This document shows, piece by piece, positions 9,570 to 15,537 of a stretch of DNA of 64,000 nucleotides. Position numbers and translations under genes: made by a program. Each line of letters begins with the position of its first letter. Position 1 is the first letter of the stretch. Origin of the DNA: Botrimarina hoheduenensis (GTDB lineage: Bacteria; Planctomycetota; Planctomycetia; Pirellulales; Lacipirellulaceae); the NCBI RefSeq assembly GCF_007859815.1, contig NZ_SJPH01000007.1:44361-108360 (forward strand), given 5' to 3'. The notes under the pieces were generated by a model. That model had not been told where the DNA came from. It did no database searches and saw nothing but the letters and a program-made list of their open reading frames with translations.

Positions 9570-9720
9570 TGGTGCGTCCTATACCCAAACCGATATTTGA
9601 GCGAATCGAGGAAAAAACGTCGCGGCACGTTGCCCGGCGGAAACCACTCTCCCACGCCGGGCGTAGCAAACCAAGTGCTTCAACCAATTCGGTTTGTTAC
9701 GAGAACCACTGGGAGATGCG

Positions 9721-10083
9721 ATGCGAGTATCAGTTTTTGCCCCTCAGGGGGCTCCCGGCTTGGCGGCTGACGCCACCGGCCGGATTCAGAAGGCCCTCGA
9801 CCGCTACGGCGCGTCGATCCGTGGCGTGGTGGTCCGGGTCCGCGACGAAAACGGGCCCCGCGGAGGCAACGACCAGAGCTGCCTGCTCCGGATCTCGCTC
9901 CGAGGAGCCCCGGACGTGACCGTTCGCGAACGCGGCACCCACCCCCTAGGGGTCATTCTGACGGCCCTTAAGCGGGCCCGCCGCCGTGTGGCTGAACGGC
10001 TCAATGCCCGCTCTCGCCGACAGATTCGTTCCGTTGAATCGCGGCGTCAGATCGCTCTCTCCTCGCCCAGTTCCGACGACTGA
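9721..10083 (+). CDS. HPF/RaiA-like ribosome-associated protein, short form
   Basis: This 120-residue protein resembles the short planctomycete and proteobacterial proteins annotated as HPF/RaiA family, related to ribosome hibernation factors. The hallmark is the segment RVRDENGPRGGNDQSCLLRI (about residues 40-59), followed by the strand-helix unit HPLGVILTALKRARRRVAERL. It lacks the C-terminal dimerisation domain of long HPF. I chose the ATG at 9721 (MRVSVFAPQG) because the beta strand begins there. The very basic C-terminus would suit RNA binding. It diverges from rnr, with the shared promoter region at 9570-9720. Role in ribosome protection is inferred from family resemblance only. Confidence 0.75.
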   Translation: MRVSVFAPQGAPGLAADATGRIQKALDRYGASIRGVVVRVRDENGPRGGNDQSCLLRISLRGAPDVTVRERGTHPLGVILTALKRARRRVAERLNARSRRQIRSVESRRQIALSSPSSDD

Positions 10084-10228
10084 GCGTTTTACCCCTTCGG
10101 TTGCCCGCCCGGCCAGTGCGCCGGGCGGGCGTCGATCGGGCTCAAAACCCGTGCTTCGCCGGACGGGGATGCACTGCGGAGGGAATCGGCGTTGCCGTTC
10201 CCCCTGCGATTGCGTTACGACGCTCGCT

Positions 10229-11305
10229 ATGCACGTGCTCCTCGTAAAACGCGACGCTAGCGTCGCTGGCGACACGACCTATCTGCTGATGCTGGCTGAA
10301 GGCCTCATCGGTCGCGGTCATCGTGTGAGCTTCGCCGCGGGACCGGGTCGCTTGGCGAGCCGTTTCCGGCGGATCGGTGCGCGTGTTTGGCTCACCCCCC
10401 CGGGGCCGCTGGCAACCCCGTTGTTGAAGCTTTGGGCTCGCCGGGCCGGGGTCGAGGCGGTTGTGACCGCCGGCCGCGGTTCGCTCCGTTTCGCCGCTTA
10501 CACAGCGGCCGAGGCGCTCGCCCTGCCGTGTGTCGTAACGCTGCAGGACCATATCGAAGAGGGCCAGTCGATCGAAGAATTCGAGCGCTGCGCCGCTGTT
10601 GTGGCGGTCGAGCAGCCGATCGTCGATCGGGCCGCCGCTCTGGGAGTGCCGCACGAAAAGCTCGCCGTCTGGCCCCGGCCGGTCTTTGAGCGCGCGCTCG
10701 GCATCGCCCCGACCGAGGGCTTTCCGATCCTTTGGATGAACCGCATGAGCGGCTCGAAGGCGTGGTCCGGCGAGGCCCTGATCCGGGCGGCTCCCGAGAT
10801 CGTCCGCCGGATCCCCGCGGCGCGGATCACGCTCGTCGGCGGTGGTTCGCGGAGCCGCGTGCTGCGTCGCTTGGCACGCCAAACCAATCTTACGATCGGG
10901 CGACAGGTGCTGCGTGTGGAAGGCTTCACGCTCGATCCGCTGGGCAAGATGGCCGGCGCGGCGCTGGTTGTCGGCGGCGGCTACACGGCGCTCGAAGCAC
11001 TGTACAACGGCCGCCCGACCCTCGCCGCAGGCTTTGGCTACCAAGGGCCGATCACCGCTGCCGACATCCCGGCGGCGTACGACCGGCACTTCGGCGACCG
11101 CCAGCCGGGCGGAGGCTCTTTCTCGCGCGCAACCGCCGATGAGCTGGCCGACGCGGTTCTTGCTGTCCACACCGCGCGCGAGCGCTACAAACCTCGCCGC
11201 GATTGGTTCCCGCTCGATCACTCGCTCGACGGCCAAGCCCGCCGGCTGGAAGAACTTTTGCAACGCGTCGGCGGCATGTCGGCGTACCTATCCAACGCGG
11301 CTTGA
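10229..11305 (+). CDS. Glycosyltransferase, GT4-like (GT-B fold)
   Basis: This 358-residue protein looks like a GT-B glycosyltransferase. The N-terminal half begins MHVLLVKRDASVAGDTTYLL with the Gly-containing acceptor loop and continues GHRVSFAAGPG. The C-terminal half has NRMSGSKAW, ITLVGGGSRS, and the nucleotide-sugar binding region VVGGGYTALEALYNGRPTLA with the ExxxxGxP pattern. No signal peptide or membrane segment is present. I took the ATG at 10229, where the family start falls; the upstream reading overlaps the HPF-like gene and does not look coding. It stands alone, without other cell-envelope genes, so its acceptor cannot be inferred. Confidence 0.75.
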   Translation: MHVLLVKRDASVAGDTTYLLMLAEGLIGRGHRVSFAAGPGRLASRFRRIGARVWLTPPGPLATPLLKLWARRAGVEAVVTAGRGSLRFAAYTAAEALALPCVVTLQDHIEEGQSIEEFERCAAVVAVEQPIVDRAAALGVPHEKLAVWPRPVFERALGIAPTEGFPILWMNRMSGSKAWSGEALIRAAPEIVRRIPAARITLVGGGSRSRVLRRLARQTNLTIGRQVLRVEGFTLDPLGKMAGAALVVGGGYTALEALYNGRPTLAAGFGYQGPITAADIPAAYDRHFGDRQPGGGSFSRATADELADAVLAVHTARERYKPRRDWFPLDHSLDGQARRLEELLQRVGGMSAYLSNAA

Positions 11306-11371
11306 AGCTGCGCGCAGCAGAGCGTAGCAGGGCAGATCAGCAAAGCTGAGCAGAGCGGGCGGGGTGAGATC

Positions 11372-11387
11372 TTCCGCAGCAGCGGAA
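11372..11387 (-). terminator. Hairpin after the broken minus-strand gene
   Basis: TTCCGC-AGCA-GCGGAA forms a 6-bp stem immediately after the stop codon of the minus-strand gene fragment at 11388. There is no clear U-tract, so this is a weak terminator call. Its position just after the stop codon supports reading that fragment as a genuine gene end. Confidence 0.4.
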
Positions 11388-11570
11388 TTACACGCCCGAC
11401 GCGCTGTGCCCGTCATGAGCTTGGTCGGGCGACATCGGGTCTTTGGCACGTTGCCCCCATTGTTCAACCTTTTCCAGGTCGGCGGGCATCATGCCGGCAG
11501 ACCCGGCGGCTCCAACGATCATCTCGATCTGCCGCGCGAGGGCCACCCGGTCGGGCTCACGCCGCACACG
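11388..11570 (-). pseudogene. 3' end of a broken host gene
   Basis: Reading leftward, about 55-60 codons ending at a TAA (11388-11390) look like real host coding sequence. They include [19 protein letters not shown] and the last residues HDGHSASGV, with G/C-rich third positions and a plausible helical protein. The same frame continues rightward only as antisense of the integron integrase, so the gene appears cut near 11560-11580. I do not recognise the protein family. The 5' part of the gene is not next to it, and I did not find it elsewhere in the window. Confidence 0.5.
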
Positions 11571-11574
11571 TCTT

Positions 11575-11972
11575 CCGATCCCTACGGCCGCGTGGAACTG
11601 CCGCACGCGCTGGCCCGCAAGTACCCCAATGCCAACCGCGAATGGGTTTGGCAGTTCGTGTTTCCTCAAGAGCATCGCTGGAACAATGCGAAGTCCGGCG
11701 ACCAAGGAAGACATCACGTTCACGAGTCTCTTGTCCAAAAGGCCATCAAGCAGGCTGTTCGACAAGCTGGGCTGACGAAACGAGTCACGAGCCACACGTT
11801 CCGCCACTCGTTCGCCACGCACCTGCTGACGGACGGGTACGACATACGCACGGTGCAGGAACTTTTAGGGCATAAGGACGTTCGCACGACAATGATCTAC
11901 ACGCATGTCCTGAATCGCGGCGGACGCGGTGTCCGGAGTCCAGCCGACGGGCTGCGCCACCGGCCTCGATGA
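11575..11972 (+). pseudogene. intI: Integron integrase, C-terminal fragment
   Basis: This tyrosine-recombinase fragment is of the IntI type. It begins about at [17 protein letters not shown] and includes the IntI-specific insertion ([20 protein letters not shown]), the box II segment [12 protein letters not shown] (His and Arg near 11793-11804), [16 protein letters not shown] with the nucleophilic Tyr at 11898-11900, and the family ending [16 protein letters not shown]. The N-terminal DNA-binding domain and the box I arginine are missing. Sequence upstream in the same frame (11364-11574) does not resemble an integrase and is antisense to the broken host gene. It is therefore a 5'-truncated, presumably inactive gene. 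It reads in the same direction as the cassettes, opposite to class 1 integrons. Confidence 0.9.
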
Positions 11973-12128
11973 GCGCTAGGCAGGGTCGGCCTATCACGCA
12001 AAAACAGGGGTGCCATAGAAGCAAGCTACTGCTACATTTCAAGTTGCGGCGATCTACTGCCTGCGCGTTAGGCCGCAAACGTGCGGCCTATAGGTGATAG
12101 GCAGAAACTTCCTATAACCAAGTTAGCT
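11973..12128 (+). other. Candidate attI / recombination region before cassette 1
   Basis: This spacer joins the integrase stop codon to the first cassette. It ends in the core site GTTAGCT (12122-12128), the entry point of cassette 1. It also holds a second core-like site GTTAGGC (12067-12073), a hairpin GGCCGC/GCGGCC (12071-12088), an adjacent hairpin GCCTAT/ATAGGC (12086-12102), and a 9-base inverted pair GCCTATCAC/GTGATAGGC (11989-11997 and 12094-12102). It does not fold like the attC sites that follow, which favours attI or a decayed attC. No promoter is clearly visible. Confidence 0.55.
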
Positions 12129-12132
12129 GCCT

Positions 12133-12600
12133 ATGCCACGTCGCAAGCGAGTCAAATGGGATCACGGCGACCTCTTTGCAGTACCGCTCACAGATGGCTC
12201 ATTCGGCGTCGTCCAGGCGGTCGATCACTGGATGCCGCATTGGATATACACAGCAGTCACAGATCAACGCACAAAAGAGTTTCCATCATCCGCTACTGTG
12301 GATGCAGACACGTGCATCATCTCATTGATTGCTGTGTCGGACGAAGAATTTGATTTTGGTACGTTTCTGCGGATTGGGCCGGCATTGCCTGCCGCGCGTC
12401 GCAAGGACTTTCCGAACGAGCAGTTTGCCCACAATGGCTATATCGGTGCCAAATCATACACTGGCGGAATACTGACGAAGTTCTTGGCCGCGTGGCATGG
12501 AATCGCCTCATGGACTGTTTTCAAGGACCCTGAGTACTTCGATAAGCTTTTACTAGAGGGTGTCGAAAGACCGGCTCACGCTATCACCGACGGCAGCTAA
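12133..12600 (+). CDS. Cassette 1: Imm26-like protein
   Basis: This 155-residue protein resembles the Imm26 immunity family, whose members are often found beside polymorphic toxins. The resemblance is in the opening (KRVKWDHGDLFAVPLTDGSF, followed by a Gln/Val strand), the usual 'GD-F-A-PL-DG' pattern of that family. No toxin is encoded nearby. It starts with an ATG only 10 bases inside the cassette and ends with a TAA that lies inside the R'' box of attC1, both typical of cassettes. The assignment is by pattern; a general small conserved protein is the alternative. It has no signal peptide. Confidence 0.6.
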   Translation: MPRRKRVKWDHGDLFAVPLTDGSFGVVQAVDHWMPHWIYTAVTDQRTKEFPSSATVDADTCIISLIAVSDEEFDFGTFLRIGPALPAARRKDFPNEQFAHNGYIGAKSYTGGILTKFLAAWHGIASWTVFKDPEYFDKLLLEGVERPAHAITDGS

Positions 12601-12701
12601 CCACCGGCTGCAGTTGACCGGCTGCGCCCGCGTTATGATGTTGTTGTCGGTTTGGAGCCTGCTCCCGCGGGCGGCCGGCAACTGAGCCTTTTACGTTAGA
12701 C
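12595..12701 (+). repeat. attC1 recombination site
   Basis: The site is 107 bases long, from R'' AGCTAAC (12595-12601) to R' GTTAGAC (12695-12701). Inside is a long imperfect inverted repeat: GGCTGCAGTTGACCGGC on the left pairs with GCCGGCAACTGAGCC on the right if one G and one A on the left strand stay unpaired, the extrahelical bases expected of attC. The pairing continues into CGCCCGCG/CGCGGGCG. The loop is about 40 bases. The stop codon of cassette 1 falls within R''. Confidence 0.93.
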
Positions 12702-12706
12702 CGCCT

Positions 12707-13000
12707 GTGAACGACTGCCCCGAACAGATCGATGATGCGCGTGTCATTGCTTGGGCGATGGTAAATCAAGACATCGTTCCAACGGGCAATACAACGCATC
12801 GAGTTGGTGGAGAAGTCGCGGGGCCATGTGCAGGTTTGGCTATATGCTCCTACGACAACGATCGCGGGTTCTATCTTTTTTACTGTGATGAAAGATGGGA
12901 ACCTGCGACTGATACGTGGCACCAGACTTTGGACGACGCAAAGGCGCAAGCCGCGTTCGAATACAGCGGCATCGAAGATCACTGGCGAGAGGCGGTCTAA
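12707..13000 (+). CDS. Cassette 2: conserved cassette-type hypothetical protein
   Basis: This 97-residue cytoplasmic protein starts with a GTG six bases after the cassette core and ends at a TAA inside the R'' box of attC2. It has strand-forming segments (HRVGGEVAGPCAGLAI, DNDRGFYLFYCDERW) and a C-terminal helix (LDDAKAQAAFEYSGIE). I have the impression of similar short proteins in other integron arrays, but I cannot assign a family or function. The codon usage is less G+C-rich than the host genes, which fits acquisition. Confidence 0.75.
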   Translation: MNDCPEQIDDARVIAWAMVNQDIVPTGNTTHRVGGEVAGPCAGLAICSYDNDRGFYLFYCDERWEPATDTWHQTLDDAKAQAAFEYSGIEDHWREAV

Positions 13001-13103
13001 CCACCGGCTGCAGTTGACCGGCTGCGCCCGCGAGTAGAATGTTGTTGTCGGTTTGGAGCCTGCTTTCCGCGGGCGGCCGGCAACTGAGCCTTTTACGTTC
13101 GCC
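12995..13103 (+). repeat. attC2 recombination site
   Basis: This site is 109 bases, from R'' GTCTAAC (12995-13001) to R' GTTCGCC (13097-13103). Its body is almost identical to attC1 over about 90 bases, including the same unpaired G and A. R'' is the exact complement of GTTAGAC at the start of cassette 2. Confidence 0.93.
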
Positions 13104-13121
13104 GATAAAGGAGCACATCAG

Positions 13122-13523
13122 GTGCCTGAGCCAACACGATTAGTTCGCGACGATTCCTACGAAGAAATGGGAGCGTCCTACCAATGCGTGCAAGTCGCAA
13201 CCCTTGACAGATCGCTTCAGGAGAACGGCGTAACTGATCCTGCTGCGCGACGAAGCATCTGCGAATCGTTTCTGTTTGCAATGGGAGAATTGCACGATCA
13301 AGGATGGCTGAAACCGACGTCCGACTCGGAAAAAGTGTACCCGCTGTTGTGCTTTACTCGGCGATTTCTGAATACAGACACGCCAATCAATGAACTGGGT
13401 GACGTTCTTGCGCCATCTACGTTTTTTGCTTTTCATGAATATGCACATGGGAACGCATCTCTGCTTTACGAAGGCGATCCAAACGCCAATGTTGAAACGG
13501 GCGTGTTCGATGGTGAAACATAA
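13122..13523 (+). CDS. Cassette 3: hypothetical protein
   Basis: This 133-residue protein has no family I recognise. I chose the GTG at 13122 because AAAGGAG (13107-13113) is eight bases upstream and because a longer reading would run back through attC2. The sequence is mixed alpha/beta, with an N-terminal segment VRDDSYEEMGASYQC, a central FLFAMGELHDQGWLKP, and an acidic, Asn-rich end. No signal peptide or membrane segment is seen. The stop codon TAA lies at the beginning of attC3. The function is unknown. Confidence 0.75.
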   Translation: MPEPTRLVRDDSYEEMGASYQCVQVATLDRSLQENGVTDPAARRSICESFLFAMGELHDQGWLKPTSDSEKVYPLLCFTRRFLNTDTPINELGDVLAPSTFFAFHEYAHGNASLLYEGDPNANVETGVFDGET

Positions 13524-13525
13524 CC

Positions 13526-13615
13526 GGCGAACCATGTGGTGCACCCGAGCACGCGAGCTGGGCGTTTTGAAATGGAGAGTCAACCGCGCGTGCCGGGTGA
13601 CCACTGCCGTTCGGC
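13526..13615 (+). repeat. attC3 recombination site
   Basis: The site runs from R'' GGCGAAC (13526-13532) to R' GTTCGGC (13609-13615), 90 bases. R'' exactly complements GTTCGCC at the start of cassette 3. The stem pairs GTGGTGCACCCGAGCACGCG with its right-hand partner, again with one G and one A unpaired on the left strand. The sequence is unrelated to attC1/2 outside the structure. Confidence 0.9.
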
Positions 13616-13641
13616 GACTATGCTACGAAAGGGATTATGTT

Positions 13642-13866
13642 GTGGAAATTTGGGTAATCAGTTGGCTAATCTCCCCCGTCGTCGGCGCAATCATCGGTAA
13701 TACAAAAGGTCGGCCCGCTGCCGGTGGCATCTGGGGACTATTGCTCGGCCCCATCGGTTGGATCGTCATCGTCATCGCGCCTGACACGCGTCCGAAGTGC
13801 CCGGAATGTGGTGGCACCACCGTTCGCGGTGCTCGCAAGTGCCAGAATTGTGGAAGCACCCTATAA
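13642..13866 (+). CDS. Cassette 4, gene A: small membrane protein with zinc ribbon
   Basis: This 74-residue protein starts from a GTG at 13642 with AAAGGG about eight bases upstream. It has two hydrophobic segments (about residues 3-17 and 30-48, GIWGLLLGPIGWIVIVIAP) joined by a short Gly/Lys loop, then a C-terminal zinc ribbon, CPECGGTTVRGARKCQNCG, with two CxxC pairs. The architecture resembles common bacterial two-transmembrane proteins with a C-terminal zinc-ribbon domain. It shares its cassette with the next gene, whose ATG is 18 bases on. Confidence 0.8.
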   Translation: MEIWVISWLISPVVGAIIGNTKGRPAAGGIWGLLLGPIGWIVIVIAPDTRPKCPECGGTTVRGARKCQNCGSTL

Positions 13867-13883
13867 GCGTAAAGGAATTCGAA

Positions 13884-14276
13884 ATGGCTAGCACTCCGTT
13901 TTCCAACCAACGTGCCCGCGCAGCGCGTTGGATGCATGAGAGGAAGGATCGACGCGTCGACTGGTGGCGATGGACAGTCTTAACAGCCACGAATTCCGAT
14001 CCGGAATGCTTGAAACTCGATAAACGAACAGCGTTCCTCGTGTTTTCCGACTTCGTTCACGATGGCATGCTCGTGCCCGTGATTGCATCTGACGGTTTCG
14101 AGGCGTACACAATTAATCCGGGCAAAGATGAACTGTGGCAGCGCGCAGCACATCCTTGGAAGTGGTGGATTCGGCACAATACACAGCGGATCATCGAATG
14201 GATTATTTCGGGGATAATCGGCGGAGTGATCGGAATTGGTCTCTTGGTGTGGTGGGATTCACTCGTTGGAAATTGA
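13884..14276 (+). CDS. Cassette 4, gene B: C-terminally anchored membrane protein
   Basis: This 130-residue protein begins at an ATG with AAAGGA (13871-13876) eight bases upstream. The first 100 residues are soluble, basic at the N-terminus and rich in Trp (RRVDWWRW, HPWKWWIRH). A single hydrophobic helix near the C-terminus (WIISGIIGGVIGIGLLVWW) would anchor it in the membrane with the bulk inside. No family is recognised. No attC site separates it from gene A, so the two moved as one unit and probably work together at the membrane. Confidence 0.7.
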   Translation: MASTPFSNQRARAARWMHERKDRRVDWWRWTVLTATNSDPECLKLDKRTAFLVFSDFVHDGMLVPVIASDGFEAYTINPGKDELWQRAAHPWKWWIRHNTQRIIEWIISGIIGGVIGIGLLVWWDSLVGN

Positions 14277-14283
14277 GTCCGTC

Positions 14284-14413
14284 GCCGAACAAATCGGTGA
14301 ACCGGAGTTGGCTCGCCTTTCCGTTTTTCAATCTCGTTTCCTGCGTTTAAGGTTTTTGGTTTTTCAAGGTCTCTCGTGTTGGTCCGCCAACCCGGTTACC
14401 TCAGACGTTAGGT
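14284..14413 (+). repeat. attC4 recombination site
   Basis: This 130-base site runs from R'' GCCGAAC (14284-14290) to R' GTTAGGT (14407-14413). R'' exactly complements GTTCGGC at the start of cassette 4. The stem pairs CGGTGAACCGGAGTTGGC with GCCAACCCGGTTACC with an unpaired G and A. The loop is longer and T-rich. Confidence 0.9.
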
Positions 14414-14424
14414 ATCTTACCGTC

Positions 14425-14880
14425 ATGAACAAGAACAGCGCCCTCATAGACCTGTCGGAGTCCGAGCGCACGAAGTTCGGAAAGGAGGACTTCTCGGCTC
14501 AGTCGTTTCCGCAGAAGGTTTTCTCTGCGATTTGGGCAGCCGAATCGGAAATCAACAATGGCGGCTTCGCCCAGTATTTCCAGAACACCAGTTGCGAGAC
14601 TGCACCGTTTGTTTTCGAGGCGTTCGAGGCCATCGACGCTCCGCGCACTGCGGATATTTGTCGCCGTGCCGTTGCTGGTGCATTCCCCGGCGGCTTGCCG
14701 TCCACTCCAGAGGCTATTTCTTCCGCTGCCGCAGATTTCACCGACGACATCACAGAGCAGTTGGAGGCACTCGATAGCGAGTTTTTTCAGTATCCTCACA
14801 ATCTGACGGATCTTCTTTTCATATTTGTCTCGAAGCATCCCGAGGAGTTTGGGCCTTTGCCGGAGGTTGACGATGCCTAA
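14425..14880 (+). CDS. Cassette 5: DUF4375 (DMP19-like) protein
   Basis: This 151-residue protein matches the DUF4375/DMP19 pattern: VFSAIWAAESEINNGGFAQ followed by YFQNTSC and a long helical remainder with AFEAIDAPRTADIC. The family is widespread, cytoplasmic and of unclear function; a DMP19 homologue has been described as a DNA mimic, but that should not be assumed here. The ATG at 14425 is 12 bases after the core site, and the TAA lies inside R'' of attC5. The acidic composition is noticeable. Confidence 0.8.
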   Translation: MNKNSALIDLSESERTKFGKEDFSAQSFPQKVFSAIWAAESEINNGGFAQYFQNTSCETAPFVFEAFEAIDAPRTADICRRAVAGAFPGGLPSTPEAISSAAADFTDDITEQLEALDSEFFQYPHNLTDLLFIFVSKHPEEFGPLPEVDDA

Positions 14881-14966
14881 CCATGCGCTGCAGCGAACCC
14901 GGCGGGGCCTCGCGGTTGCAATTGTTGCGTCCCGTGCGCCGGGTCGCTGAGCTTGGCTCGTTATCC
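14875..14966 (+). repeat. attC5 recombination site, last of the array
   Basis: The 92-base site runs from R'' GCCTAAC (14875-14881) to R' GTTATCC (14960-14966). R'' differs in one base from the complement of the cassette 5 start (GTTAGGT). The stem pairs GCTGCAGCGAACCCGGCG with CGCCGGGTCGCTGAGC, again with unpaired G and A. No R'' matching GTTATCC (that is, GGATAAC) was found to its right, so the array ends here. Confidence 0.9.
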
Positions 14967-15537
14967 CGCGGAATGAGCGTTATCACCAAGCTACCACTCT
15001 CCCGCCTGACCACGCCGCGGCGGGTGGCACTGGGAAAGACCTCTTTTCGGGTGCCACTGGCTCCGCCAGTGTCTTGACTAGCGATGCTCGGTTTGTACGC
15101 CCAAGCGGTCAAGCCAACGAGCTCGTAGGATGGGTGGTTCTGTCGACGTGACGCTGGTTTTTGCTGGTGGGCTTGCCACCGACAGGTTCCCCCATCACCT
15201 CGCGACGGTTAGAGATGGGGGCGAGCACGCCATCCTAGCCGGAGGCGAACTGCAGGGGTTGCATCGCCCGAGGAGACTTCCGGTGAGCCCGAGCTCGCGG
15301 CGGTGCCCGTCACCTCAGCGGATTAGCCGAGGCGAAAAGCCGTCTACCACCTATCGCTTCTGCGCGGCTGTTCTGGTCGTCGCCAAGAGCAAAGGAGTGC
15401 CCCGCCTGAGCACCGAACGCCGGTTGTTCAACCCGCATCAGCGGGACGGCTCGTGAGGATCGGGGGGATAGCCCCCGGTTCTCCTATCGGGTGCGGGTGC
15501 GGCTGCTGCGGCGGCGATTGCACGCTAAGCCGCGGCT
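14967..15537. other. Non-coding right flank of the integron
   Basis: I see no gene in this 570-base stretch. It contains a palindrome CACTGGC-TCC-GCCAGTG (15055-15071) preceded by a partial copy (GTGGCACTGG near 15024), of the kind that recurs as a dispersed element in related genomes, and a hairpin CGGGGG/CCCCCG (15461-15477) that could end the leftward cytochrome transcript. A 108-codon open frame at 15130-15456 (plus) has no recognisable features and I do not call it. Confidence 0.5.

Larger units (their letters stand above)
11575..14966 (+). mobile_element. Integron with truncated integrase and five gene cassettes
   Basis: The element consists of the C-terminal part of an integron integrase, a spacer that may be attI, and five cassettes in one orientation, each ending in an attC site. 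The cassette units, from their first T to the G at the next cut point, are 12123-12695, 12696-13097, 13098-13609, 13610-14407 and 14408-14960. For each of the first four cassettes the R'' box is the exact reverse complement of the 7-base core at the start of the cassette (GTTAGCT/AGCTAAC, GTTAGAC/GTCTAAC, GTTCGCC/GGCGAAC, GTTCGGC/GCCGAAC); the fifth differs in one base. The cassette DNA is less G+C-rich than its flanks. The integrase is not functional as it stands. Confidence 0.9.

Noticed and set aside
12067..12102. An additional attC site before cassette 1
   Set aside because: The hairpins are short and lack the G/A bulge pattern shared by the five attC sites; kept as part of the attI candidate instead.
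14883..15077. 64-codon frame across attC5 as a sixth cassette gene
   Set aside because: It reads through the attC stem, and no R'' partner for the last core (GGATAAC) exists downstream.
15130..15456. 108-codon plus-strand frame in the integron flank
   Set aside because: No motif, no Shine-Dalgarno site and unnatural composition with many Arg and Pro in the second half.
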